DNA of 64,000 nt from Streptosporangium sp. NBC_01495 (lineage in GTDB: Bacteria > Actinomycetota > Actinomycetes > Streptosporangiales > Streptosporangiaceae). The notes below the pieces were generated by a model. That model was not told where the DNA came from. It did no database searches and was given only the letters and a program-made list of their open reading frames with translations. Location of the stretch: contig NZ_CP109430.1 in NCBI RefSeq assembly GCF_036250735.1, positions 10,106,001 through 10,170,000 of the forward strand, written 5' to 3'. Below, one piece after another: positions 34,493 through 42,575 of this stretch. Positions within the stretch are counted from its first letter, which is position 1, and each line of letters opens with the position of its first letter. The translations under genes and the position numbers were made by a program.

Positions 34493-35806
34493 TCAGTCGC
34501 CGTGGCTCTCCAGGACGTCGCTCCACTCGCCCAGCACGCGAGCGGGCTCGTTCGAGCCGGCGGGGGGGAGGTGTGTCACATACATGCGTCCGTATGTGGC
34601 GCTCACCGAGCGGGCGAAGGACTTGTTGCGGGTACGGACGGCGGCCGAGCCCTTCAGCTTGACCTTCGCCCCTTCCCGCACCGCCTCGCGGAGCTCGGTG
34701 GATCGGGCTCCGTACCAGACCAGGGCGCCCCCGTCACTGGTCCTGAGCGCGCGTACCGGTCCCTCAAGCCGGTACGACAGCGTGAGCCTCCAGTCGGCCT
34801 GGTCCAGCCGGGCGCGCTCCTGCTGCCAGAACAGCGCGGCCTCGCTGGTCCACGGCCCCTCGTCGAACCGCGCGTCGATCTCGGCGTTCTCCAGGCTCGC
34901 CAGGTGCGCGCGGGCGATCTGCCGAGGGGTCGCGCTCAGCCCGGTGGCGCTCTCCGGGAGGCTCGTCGCGTACCCCTCGCCGTCGGTGGCTATCTTGGGG
35001 AACCGCGCCGGGGTGGCGCGCGTGTCGGCGGCCGAGGCGACGAGCCGCCAGCCGCCGGGGGCCGAGCTCATCACGTCGACGATCCGGGCGACGCCGGGCT
35101 CGTACGAGACCGCCACGAACCAGTCGGCGGTGCCCTCCACGTGGCGCGGGATCCACACCTGGGGGTTGGGCCATATCCCCGTCGCCAGTGAGGTCCCCTG
35201 CATCTCGGCGGTCTTGAAGCCCGCCCGCGTCATCTCCAGCGCGAGCCCGTGCTCCAGCTTCGCCATGGCCGCCTCGTCCTTCCTGGCCTGGGCCACCGAC
35301 AGCCCCCGCTGGTAGCGGCCGTGGATGCCGTACGCCTCCTTGGCGGTGAGCTGGGGCGAGCGGGACCCGGCCGGCGGGTCGGCGGGTGGCGGGGTGGTCC
35401 TGGTCTCGGCCCGCGGCCTCTCCGTGGGAGTGGTCTCGGGGCGGGGGGACCTGCCCGTGCCGCTTCGGGTGGGCTTCGGGGTCGATGTGGGGGTGGAACG
35501 GGAGGAGGTTGGCGTCGGTGTCGGTGAGGGCGAGGAGGCGGCCTTCTCCCAGCCGGTGTCCGAGGGGTCGGGAGTGGGGTTCGCCGCCAGGGACGAACCG
35601 GAGGGCGCTCTGGTCGCGAGCCAGAACGCGGCCACGGCGATGATCGCTAAAACCACCGTGAACAGAATAAACTTCCGCCAATCGAATGACAGGAGGCGTT
35701 CGGGATGCCAGTCGGATGCGTGTTCGGAATCGTGCCTAGAGGAACCACTGCCACGGCCAGAGGACCCAGCCTGTCCATCTGGGAAATCTGATGCACGCCA
35801 TGACAT
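34493..35806 (-). CDS. Single-span exported protein, first gene of the envelope operon
   Basis: A 437-residue protein with a 44-residue hydrophilic N-terminus, one helix near 45-64, a Pro/Thr/Ser-rich stalk near 72-145, and an outside alpha/beta domain from 150 to the end that begins LTAKEAYGIHGRYQRGL. The domain recalls uncharacterised actinobacterial exported domains of the DUF8094 kind, but the match is from memory. There is no strong ribosome site; TAATAT lies about 14 bp upstream of the ATG, so a short or absent leader is possible. It is probably the operon's promoter-proximal gene, 29 bp before the next. Confidence 0.72.
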   Translation of the reverse strand: MSWRASDFPDGQAGSSGRGSGSSRHDSEHASDWHPERLLSFDWRKFILFTVVLAIIAVAAFWLATRAPSGSSLAANPTPDPSDTGWEKAASSPSPTPTPTSSRSTPTSTPKPTRSGTGRSPRPETTPTERPRAETRTTPPPADPPAGSRSPQLTAKEAYGIHGRYQRGLSVAQARKDEAAMAKLEHGLALEMTRAGFKTAEMQGTSLATGIWPNPQVWIPRHVEGTADWFVAVSYEPGVARIVDVMSSAPGGWRLVASAADTRATPARFPKIATDGEGYATSLPESATGLSATPRQIARAHLASLENAEIDARFDEGPWTSEAALFWQQERARLDQADWRLTLSYRLEGPVRALRTSDGGALVWYGARSTELREAVREGAKVKLKGSAAVRTRNKSFARSVSATYGRMYVTHLPPAGSNEPARVLGEWSDVLESHGD

Positions 35807-36505
35807 AGGTCCAAATATTAGACTGACCGTGATCTATTTGGAAGGTAAAGGGCCCAGTAATTGCCACTTATGGTTATTGGGTTATAAATAACACCTAAGT
35901 GGATATATGGGCCGTCCGAAACGGGCAACGCCCCCACCTGCTGCCCTCCTGCGGGTGGACCGTGCCACTGGTTCTCTAGAGATATCCGGCCATCCCGAGG
36001 TTTCGGATGATCCTTCACGTTTCTTGTTGAACTGCCATTTCCCTGGCGCAGGCCGGTCGTTCGTCTCCCGTTGGGCTTTCCGGCGGGAGTCGGCGCTCTC
36101 GTCCGCGTACGGACGATCGCGCAACCGTTTCCCACTCCGGATTGGCGCAAGCCGTCATAGCAACTTGATATGTATGCGTTTCCTCTGTTTGGCCGTTCGG
36201 CTCCCGGCCCGCGTTCGGCTAATTGGAACCCCCGCTTTTCCGGGGTCGCGCGGACGGCGGCCCTCCGCCCCCGGGCGCCCGCCGGACGGGGCGCGCGGGC
36301 GCGCGATCGGCCGGTCGGGAGGCCCCTCCGGGCGGCGCCGCGCCACCTCGCCGGACGCCTCGCTCGCCTCGCTCGCCCCGTTTGCCTCGCTCGCTCCGGT
36401 CGCCCCGGCCGGCGCGTGACGCTCGCGACCGAGACGATCCCCGCCCCGGTCTCGTCCGGCTGACACCTTCGGGGGCCGGGGGTCAGCGGCGAGGGGCACC
36501 GGGGG
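35807..36505. other. AT-enriched regulatory region without a supported gene
   Basis: About 700 bp with visibly lower GC in its left half. Frames crossing it have no family content. It contains the 39-bp palindrome described separately and presumably the promoter for the seven-gene operon. Confidence 0.55.
35864..35902. promoter_or_regulatory. Large two-part palindrome upstream of the envelope operon
   Basis: Outer arms CCACTTA/TAAGTGG enclose inner arms GTTATT/AATAAC around GGGTTATA. The whole element is AT-rich and lies 58-96 bp before the first gene. It could be an operator for a dimeric regulator or a cruciform/terminator element for the Cys-rich gene transcribed towards it. Confidence 0.5.
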
Positions 36506-36540
36506 TCAGCGGCGAGGGGCACCGGGGGTCAGCGGCGGGG
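36483..36540. repeat. 23-bp tandem repeat, three copies, at the 3' end of the Cys-rich gene
   Basis: Units containing GGGGGTCAGCGGCGAGG repeat at 23-bp spacing (TCA at 36483, 36506, 36529). The stop codon used by the Cys-rich gene is in the middle unit. Because 23 is not a multiple of three, each unit changes frame, so the C-terminus would alter with copy number. Confidence 0.85.
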
Positions 36541-36763
36541 GGGGGCCGCCACCCGCGCCGAAGCCCGTCTCGTGGTTCCACAGGTGGGTGCACCCCGGGC
36601 ACTGCAGGTGCAGCAGGCTCCCGGTGTTGCCGAGGAGATAGCGCCAGTGCTCCCCGCAGTTGCGCCCGCCGAGACAGTCGCCGCAGTCGAGGTGGTCCTG
36701 GCAGGCGGGGCAGGGCACCCACGCCCTGCGCCCGAGGTCGGCGTACGGGTCAAGTGGCAGCAC
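36506..36763 (-). CDS. Small Cys/His-rich zinc-ribbon-like protein
   Basis: An 85-residue protein. The start is GTG 36763, supported by GGAGGGAG seven bases upstream, and it overlaps the DUF6400-type gene by 14 bp. Metal-ligand candidates are PCPACQDHLDCGDC, NCGEHWRYLL and LQCPGCTHLW, enough for two zinc sites. The C-terminal tail of Gly/Pro comes from the tandem repeat. The function is unknown; the overlap suggests it is made together with its partner. Confidence 0.7.
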   Translation of the reverse strand: MLPLDPYADLGRRAWVPCPACQDHLDCGDCLGGRNCGEHWRYLLGNTGSLLHLQCPGCTHLWNHETGFGAGGGPPPPLTPGAPRR

Positions 36764-36998
36764 GACCGTGCTCCCTCCGGGGGAGTACGCCGGCGGCCAC
36801 GAGCATGTCGTAGGTCTCCCGCTGCCGCTCGTCGAGATCGGAGTAGAGGAGGTCGTACGCCTCCTCCTCGGCCCGCATCGCCGCCACCGGGTCCCAGCCG
36901 GGCTCCAGCGCCGCCATGACCGCGGCGCGGCGGCGAGTCTCCTCAAGGGTGAGGTCGATCTCGAAATCGGTGTGCGGGCTGGTGTTTTCCTGGCTCAT
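36750..36998 (-). CDS. DUF6400-type small protein
   Basis: An 82-residue acidic protein resembling the actinobacterial family DUF6400, with the conserved block WDPVAAMRAEEEAYDLLYS and the ending YDMLVAAGVLP. It is probably helical and soluble. It is upstream of, and overlaps, the Cys-rich gene in the same operon. The function is not known to me. Confidence 0.75.
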   Translation of the reverse strand: MSQENTSPHTDFEIDLTLEETRRRAAVMAALEPGWDPVAAMRAEEEAYDLLYSDLDERQRETYDMLVAAGVLPRREHGRAAT

Positions 36999-37317
36999 CG
37001 CATGACTTCCCGGTCGGCCGGCGAGCGTGTCGGAGAGGTGGTCGGGGGCGTTCGGACGGCACCGGGGAGGGACGCGGGTCCGCCCGGACCGCTCTTCGCG
37101 ATCGGCCGCACGCGCCCCGGGGGCTCCTCGGAGGGGAAAGATTTGTCCGTTATATACCTTTACATACGCTTAAGGCATTTTGTCGGCATCTCTGTGTGAC
37201 ACGTGTTACAGGTGACCGGCCGCACGGAAGGCAGCGGACCGTGCCCGCGTCCGGGGCGGAACCCTCCACGACCGGGTATGGGACTCCCCGAGGACAACCA
37301 CAGCTCGGGGGGCTGCC
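36999..37317. other. Divergent regulatory region
   Basis: Between the DUF6400-type gene and a small plus-strand gene. It contains an AT-rich stretch near 37140-37200 (TATATACC, TTAAGGC) suited to promoters, and the palindrome at 37195-37210. No gene is supported. Confidence 0.5.
37195..37210. promoter_or_regulatory. 16-bp palindrome TGTGACACGTGTTACA
   Basis: Near-perfect dyad with an ACACGTGT core; only the fourth base pair from each end breaks the symmetry. Sites of this kind are typical operators for GntR- or TetR-type dimers. It lies 107 bp before the small plus-strand gene and about 200 bp before DUF6400. Confidence 0.45.
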
Positions 37318-37548
37318 ATGACCGCGTACACCCTGTCGATCGTCGAAGGCGACACCGGCGGCGTCTCGTCCGGCGACGACATCTTCTCGCCCGCCTCCCC
37401 GGTCGACTTCGGCCAACTCGACCCGTACACCCTGCTGTGGCTCACCGAGCACGGCTACGAGGAGCGGGGAAGGCGGGTCGTGGTCACCCCGGCGGGCCGC
37501 GAACCCGAGGGGGTCCGCGTGGTCGCCTCCCGTGACGTGGACCTCTGA
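37318..37548 (+). CDS. Small conserved-looking hypothetical protein
   Basis: A 76-residue soluble protein starting at ATG 37318 after GGGGGG with a 5-nt spacer. It is acidic at the start and contains VDFGQLDPYTLLWLTEHGYE. There is no signal peptide and no recognised domain. It is alone on its strand with its own divergent region, and may be the target of the adjacent palindrome. Confidence 0.55.
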   Translation: MTAYTLSIVEGDTGGVSSGDDIFSPASPVDFGQLDPYTLLWLTEHGYEERGRRVVVTPAGREPEGVRVVASRDVDL

Positions 37549-37697
37549 TCTCCGAGGACGGCTCCCGCGGCCCGGGGCACGCGCCCGGCCGGGGAGGCCG
37601 CCGGGAGCCGGGTGACGTCCACCGAAGGACCGGCCGGGTGGAGGGCGGTACGGCGTGGTATCCGCGGCGCGGGTGATTTCCGCCTGACAATCTAGGT

Positions 37698-40124
37698 GTG
37701 AACGGACATTCCCGGAGATCGTTTCTCCGGCTCGGCGGTGTCACCACGGCCGGAGCGCTGATCCCGGCGTACGCCGCGGACACGGAGACCACGCCGCGCG
37801 CGTCGATCGACCCCTTCGTCCCGCTGCGCCACCGGTGGCGGGACGTGACGGCGGGGTCGGGGTTCGACGCGACGGCCGAGCCGTACCGGATCCGGCTGGC
37901 GAGGCTGGGGGCGAGGGCGGCCGGATACCGGGACGCCATGGCGGCGGCCGACGCGTCGCTCTGGCCAGACTTGGCGTTCCCCTCGCTCGGCGCCACCCCG
38001 GCCCGGCTGCGGACCATGGCCCGCGCGTACGCCCTGCCGGGGACCGGCCTGACCGGCGACGCGAACCTGGCCGCGGCCGTCGCGGACGGCCTCGACCACT
38101 ACCGGCGGCGGGTGTACGCCGCGGGCGCCGACGAGGTCGGCAACTGGTGGTACTGGCGGATCGGCACCCCCAAAAACCTCCTCGACGCGGCCCTGCTGAT
38201 CGGCCCGCACCTGACGGACCGGCAGAGCGCGGCGCTGCGGGAGGCAGTGGACCACTTCCTGCCCGAGTGCCGTCTGGACGACTACAGCGGGACCAGCACC
38301 GGGGCCAACCGGGTGGACCTGTGCGTGGTGACGTTGCTGCGCGCCGTCCTCGGCTCCGACCCGGCGAAGGCCGCGCTGGCCGTCTCCGCGCTCTCCCCGG
38401 TCTTCCCCTACGTCTCCGAGGGCGACGGGTTCTACCGGGACGGCTCCTTCGTCCAGCACACGACCGTCCCTTACCAGGGGACGTACGGAGCGTCGCTGCT
38501 GTCCGGTCTCGCGACACTGTTCGCGGTGTTGCGCGGCTCGCCCTGGGAGATCACCGACCCGAACCGGCAGGTCGTCTTCGACAGCGTCGAGAGGACGTTC
38601 GCGCCGATCGTCCACGACGGCTTCTGCATGGACCTGGTCAGCGGCCGGGCGATCGGCAGGCAGCCGTACGGTGACCACGAGAGGGGGCGCGCGATCGCCT
38701 CCGCGATCCTGCTGCTGGGGGAGACGGCCTCCGCCGCCGAGCGGTCCCGCTGGCAGGGCATGGTCAAGGGGTGGGCGCTGCGGAACACCCACAGGCCCAT
38801 GCTCGAAGCGGCCGAGAACGACGACCTGGGGTTCCACGCGCGCCTCGCCGCGGTCCTGGACGACGACGCCGTCCCCGCGGCCGACGAGCCCGCGGGGCAC
38901 CGGCTCCTGGCGATGAGCGCCCGCGCCGCGCACCGCGGGCCGGGCTGGTGCGCGGGCCTCAGCATGGCCTCCCACCGCATCGGCCACTACGAGCACGGCA
39001 ACGGCGAGAACCTCCGAGGCTGGCACACCGGTTCGGGGATGCTCTACTGGTGGGCCGACGGCCACGGCGACCAGTATTCCGACTCCTTCTGGACCACCGT
39101 CGACCCCTACCGCCTGCCGGGCACGACCGTCTCCACCCGGCGGCTGGCCGACGGCGCCGGCGAGGCGTGGGGGGACACCTGCCCGCCGGGCCGCTGGGTG
39201 GGCGGCGCCACCGACGGCGTTCACGCGACGGTCGGCCAGCACCTGAACGGCTTCGAGAGCACCCTGGAGGCCTTCAAGTCGTGGTTCTTCCTCGACGACG
39301 CGGTGGTCTGCCTCGGTGCCGGGATCACCGGCGAGGACGGCGTGCCCGTCGAGACCGTCGTGGACAACCGCAGGACCGATGCGCTCCTCACCGTGGACGA
39401 GGGGAAGGGCTGGGCGCACCTGGAGGGGCACGGCGGCTACGTCCTGCCCTGCGGCACCCGCCTGCGCACCCTGCGCGAGGAACGCACCGGCGGCCCAGAC
39501 CTGGCACTGGGTGAGGTACGCACCGGCAGCCCGGCCCCAGCGCTGGGTGAGGTACGCATCGGCGGTCCGGCCCCGGCAGCGGGCAAGGAAGGCGCCGGTG
39601 GCCCGAACCCGACGTTGGGCGAGGTACGCACCGGCGGCCCGGACCAGGTGACCCGGAGCTACGTGACCCTCTGGTTCGACCACGGTGTCGACCCCGTCTC
39701 GGCCGGTTACGTCTATCTCCTCCTGCCGGGCGCGAGCCTGGCGGAGACCCGGGCCCGCGCCGCCGACCCCGGCTGGGCGCGCGTGCTCGTCAACACCGCC
39801 CGGCAGCAAGGTGTCCGGGTCCCGTCACTCGGGATCACCGCCGTCACCTTCTGGAACGACGGAACCGTCGATGACCTCGCCGCCTCCGCCCCGTGCGCGG
39901 TCCTCGTCAGGGAGCGCGGCGACGGTACGGCCACGCTGACCGTGTCGGACCCCCGGCGCGACCTGAGCGAGCTGACCGTGACCTGGAGCCGGCCGGTGAC
40001 CGAGGTGGTCCACGGACACCCTCTCCTGGCGAGCGCCACGACCGGCGTGAGACTCACGCTCACCTTCGGACGCCTTGCGGGCCGGGGCGGCGCCTCGAAC
40101 ACGGTCACCGTACGCCTCGGTTAG
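37698..40124 (+). CDS. Tat-exported polysaccharide lyase family 8
   Basis: An 808-residue lyase of the hyaluronate/chondroitin/xanthan type, which cleaves uronic-acid polymers by beta-elimination. SRRSFLRLGG at 5-14 is a Tat signal. Alpha-toroid landmarks are NWWYWRIGTPKNLLDA, TGANRVDL with the catalytic Asn, and DGSFVQHTTVPYQGTYG with His and Tyr. The central and C-terminal beta-sandwich domains follow from about 400. A 12-residue tandem repeat near 594-650 interrupts a strand region of the beta domain. The GTG start has no ribosome site; GACAAT just upstream could make it leaderless. No transporter for unsaturated disaccharides is adjacent. Confidence 0.92.
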   Translation: MNGHSRRSFLRLGGVTTAGALIPAYAADTETTPRASIDPFVPLRHRWRDVTAGSGFDATAEPYRIRLARLGARAAGYRDAMAAADASLWPDLAFPSLGATPARLRTMARAYALPGTGLTGDANLAAAVADGLDHYRRRVYAAGADEVGNWWYWRIGTPKNLLDAALLIGPHLTDRQSAALREAVDHFLPECRLDDYSGTSTGANRVDLCVVTLLRAVLGSDPAKAALAVSALSPVFPYVSEGDGFYRDGSFVQHTTVPYQGTYGASLLSGLATLFAVLRGSPWEITDPNRQVVFDSVERTFAPIVHDGFCMDLVSGRAIGRQPYGDHERGRAIASAILLLGETASAAERSRWQGMVKGWALRNTHRPMLEAAENDDLGFHARLAAVLDDDAVPAADEPAGHRLLAMSARAAHRGPGWCAGLSMASHRIGHYEHGNGENLRGWHTGSGMLYWWADGHGDQYSDSFWTTVDPYRLPGTTVSTRRLADGAGEAWGDTCPPGRWVGGATDGVHATVGQHLNGFESTLEAFKSWFFLDDAVVCLGAGITGEDGVPVETVVDNRRTDALLTVDEGKGWAHLEGHGGYVLPCGTRLRTLREERTGGPDLALGEVRTGSPAPALGEVRIGGPAPAAGKEGAGGPNPTLGEVRTGGPDQVTRSYVTLWFDHGVDPVSAGYVYLLLPGASLAETRARAADPGWARVLVNTARQQGVRVPSLGITAVTFWNDGTVDDLAASAPCAVLVRERGDGTATLTVSDPRRDLSELTVTWSRPVTEVVHGHPLLASATTGVRLTLTFGRLAGRGGASNTVTVRLG
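39477..39650 (+). repeat. 36-bp tandem repeat inside the lyase gene
   Basis: About four and a half in-frame units of GEVRTGGPAPAL type, opening with GGTGAGGTACGCACCGG. They are absent from the usual fold of this family and would form an exposed loop. Confidence 0.85.
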
Positions 40125-40184
40125 CGGGGGGGCCGGACACCGAGGCGGGGCCGGGCGAGGCGGTGTCGACGGCCGGTCCTCGGG

Positions 40185-40270
40185 CGTGGAAACGCGTCGA
40201 TTCTCAAGCACGGAGAACGTATTGATCTTTGTGAGCGTGGAGAACGCGTCGATTCTCAGGTGTGGAGAAC
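40185..40270. repeat. 25-bp degenerate tandem repeat in the gap after the lyase gene
   Basis: Units start at 40185, 40211, 40236 and 40261 with the theme CGTGGAGAACGCGTCGATTC. The rest of the 316-bp gap (40125-40440) shows no gene. Confidence 0.75.
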
Positions 40271-40440
40271 AAACGGTGTGCGTTCCGGAACAACAGCTGG
40301 ATTCGCCCGCGTGACCCCTGCGATCCGGGCGACGCAGACGAATCCGGCGGTTCCGGCCTGACCGATCATCAAGCCCGGCACGATGGGAAACCCCCTTCAG
40401 GCACAACCGCCCCGTTCGCGAACATGAGCAGGAGGACATC

Positions 40441-41151
40441 GTGGTTCCCAGGTGCGAGCAGTTAGGGTCCGTCGATCTCACCACGTGGCGGGTCGTCCCC
40501 GGCGAGACCAACCACGAGAAAGAGGAGACCGGCATCTGGGCGATCGCCGGTGGCGACGGCGACGACTACACCCTCTACGCGGAGGTTCTCGACGCCGAGC
40601 GGCCCAGGGAGGTCGCCGAGTTCATCGTCGAGGCGGTCACCGACCACACGCACCGGCTACGTCTGGAGGGTGCGATGGCCGAGGTCGAGCGGGAACGCCG
40701 GAGGCAGCGGGCCGAAGGCGACGCGCTGGACCCGTCGAGTCCCCACCTGGTCGAGGTGGCGAAGCTGGCCGGTCTGGTCGAACAGGTCGGCGGGATCGGC
40801 CGGGAGTTCGGCCGCGACAGGTTCCGCACCGGCCGCGAGGAACTCGACGGGCGCCTGTACTCCCAGCTCACGCAGGTGGCCGCCACCGCGGTGGCATGGA
40901 TGGAGAGCATCCTCGCCCGTGCCGACGCCCACGAGGACATTCCGGACGACACCCGCGAAGACGTTTCCGTCGACGTCCGAGAGGAGGTTCCTGTCGGCGC
41001 CCGCGAGGAAGCCCGCGAGGAGGTTCCTGTCGGCGCCCGCGAGGAAGCCCGTGGGGACGGCCCTGTCAGCGCCCGCGAGAACATCCCCGACAACGCACGC
41101 GACGACGTACACGACGGCGACGCCCGCGCCGACCAGGTCGTCCCCCGCTGA
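40441..41151 (+). CDS. Hypothetical helical protein with repeat-built acidic C-terminus
   Basis: A 236-residue soluble protein starting with GTG after AGGAGG (5-nt spacer). Residues 1-60 include a beta-rich part (WAIAGGDGDDYTLYAEV), and 75-155 form helices (LVEVAKLAGLVEQVGGIGREF and QLTQVAATAVAWMES). These faintly recall all-alpha MazG-like pyrophosphatases, but the E-x-x-E metal sites are not convincing. The last 70 residues are Glu/Arg/Asp-rich 12-residue repeats. It converges on the Beta-family gene. Confidence 0.6.
   Translation: MVPRCEQLGSVDLTTWRVVPGETNHEKEETGIWAIAGGDGDDYTLYAEVLDAERPREVAEFIVEAVTDHTHRLRLEGAMAEVERERRRQRAEGDALDPSSPHLVEVAKLAGLVEQVGGIGREFGRDRFRTGREELDGRLYSQLTQVAATAVAWMESILARADAHEDIPDDTREDVSVDVREEVPVGAREEAREEVPVGAREEARGDGPVSARENIPDNARDDVHDGDARADQVVPR
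40981..41052 (+). repeat. 36-bp tandem duplication encoding EEVPVGAREEAR
   Basis: Two almost identical 36-bp units (40981-41016, 41017-41052) within a longer decayed series that runs to the 3' end of the gene. The period matches the repeats in the lyase and surface-protein genes. Confidence 0.9.
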
Positions 41152-41200
41152 CTCCCGGCTGCCTCCGCCGACCCCGCCTGCCGGGCCTGGCCTTCGGGGG

Positions 41201-42268
41201 TCACGGCCGTCTGAGGTGGGTCAGCCGTTCGAGCACCGTGGCGAAGTGGTGCGACAGGCTGCAGGCGTGCCACGACTCCGGTCTCCTCGGCAACAACGGC
41301 TGTCCGTTGGCGAAGCGCTCGATCTGCTCGTCGCCCCACGAGAACGCCGCTCCCCGGGGCGGCCAGAGATCCGCGACCACCGCCTTGCACAGGTTGTCGA
41401 AACCCGCGAGGGCACCGGGGCCCTCGCGCCGCTCGCATCGGTAGGCGTACCACTGGCCGTCGACCGCGTACCGCAGGTTCGGGTGCGGGTTTCGCCCCTG
41501 TGACACCCGCGGGCTGGACACGCCGTAGTCCGCGTAGGACAGTTCGGTCGCGGTGTACGAGCCCGCGACGTCCGTCCACAGGACGGCGTCCCGCCGGGGG
41601 ATGGCCATCGGGGTGTCGAAGGGGACGTCGGCGAGGGACTTGGGGAACGCGCCGGCGGCCAGGGTGACCGAACGTACCGGTATTCCTTTCGCCCAGGTGA
41701 GCGCCTGCCAGGCGGCGGCCTTGTGGCCCTCCAGCAGGGCGTCGGAGTCGACCGCCCACAGGTCGAGCACGAGATCGATGTCCCTGAACCGCAGGCCCAA
41801 CTGGTCGCGTATCCGGCGCGACAGCCGGGCGTCGTCCGCGGAGGTGCGCGGCCCGGACCAGGGCACGCGCAGGCAGACACCCTTCCGATGCTGCGCGGCG
41901 GCGTACCCCGCGCTCCGGAACGCGCACTCGTCGTCCTCCGGCCGTACCACCGGGATCATGCGATAGCCGAGCTTCCCCACGGCGTTGGACACCATTGACA
42001 TGACACCGGGGTCGTCCGGGCTTTTGTACTTGCCGAGCACGCGGCGGCAGTCCACCGCGAAAACGCGATCGGTGGGCAGATGCTCCTCCACGCGTTTCTC
42101 GAAAGCGGCCACACTCTCGATTACCGACCGCTTCCCGTCGCCGGTGTCCGACTCCAGCGGCATCACTTCGATCAGCGGTCGCACGGAGGGCCGGAGCTCC
42201 GCGGCGACCTTTCCCAGGGCCAGGAACTCACCGGCCCGCCCTCTCAGGATCGGCATGTACACCGTCAT
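41201..42268 (-). CDS. Beta-family protein (T4 beta-protein-like)
   Basis: A 355-residue soluble protein of the family named after a phage T4 protein. The start at ATG 42268 is preferred because the family begins near MPILRGRAGEFLAL and GGAGAA lies upstream; the frame is open to 42388. Repeated beta/alpha elements (VRPLIEVMP, VFAVDCRR, MIPVVRP, DLVLDLW) suggest a TIM-barrel-like fold. The biochemical role is unknown. Such proteins often occur in phage and in variable bacterial loci, so a link to phage conflict is possible, but no other defence gene is nearby. Confidence 0.78.
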   Translation of the reverse strand: MTVYMPILRGRAGEFLALGKVAAELRPSVRPLIEVMPLESDTGDGKRSVIESVAAFEKRVEEHLPTDRVFAVDCRRVLGKYKSPDDPGVMSMVSNAVGKLGYRMIPVVRPEDDECAFRSAGYAAAQHRKGVCLRVPWSGPRTSADDARLSRRIRDQLGLRFRDIDLVLDLWAVDSDALLEGHKAAAWQALTWAKGIPVRSVTLAAGAFPKSLADVPFDTPMAIPRRDAVLWTDVAGSYTATELSYADYGVSSPRVSQGRNPHPNLRYAVDGQWYAYRCERREGPGALAGFDNLCKAVVADLWPPRGAAFSWGDEQIERFANGQPLLPRRPESWHACSLSHHFATVLERLTHLRRP

Positions 42269-42575
42269 GACATGGTTCTCCGTGTGGTTGGCGAACCCGC
42301 GTCCGGCGCGGCGGCCGTCCCTCGCCTCCCGGCGGGCCGCCACCTCTCCGGTTTTCACGACGGTGTACTCCGGCGATGAATTCGTCAATATTCCCCGGAG
42401 TCATATTCCACGAGAATGATTCGTCCGCCGATGCCGTTGAGCTTGAACTGACAGGAGATGAGAAAAGGACGGTGACGGTAATCGGATTGTCGCGGGCGGT
42501 GAGGCGCGGGCGTCCCGGAGAGCTCCCGGTCACATGCCGGAACCTCTCACGCCGCCGAAGGGCCTCGTCGGGCGG
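42269..42575. other. Intergenic region, nothing recognisable
   Basis: About 300 bp between the Beta-family gene and the membrane protein of the TelA locus. GC is lower near 42375-42480. Short frames on both strands have no family content. It presumably holds the Beta-family promoter. Confidence 0.45.

Noticed and set aside
35818..36522. A 234-codon minus-strand frame filling the gap before the envelope operon
   Set aside because: Composition is random-like, it lacks a ribosome site and it spans the palindrome and AT-rich promoter region.
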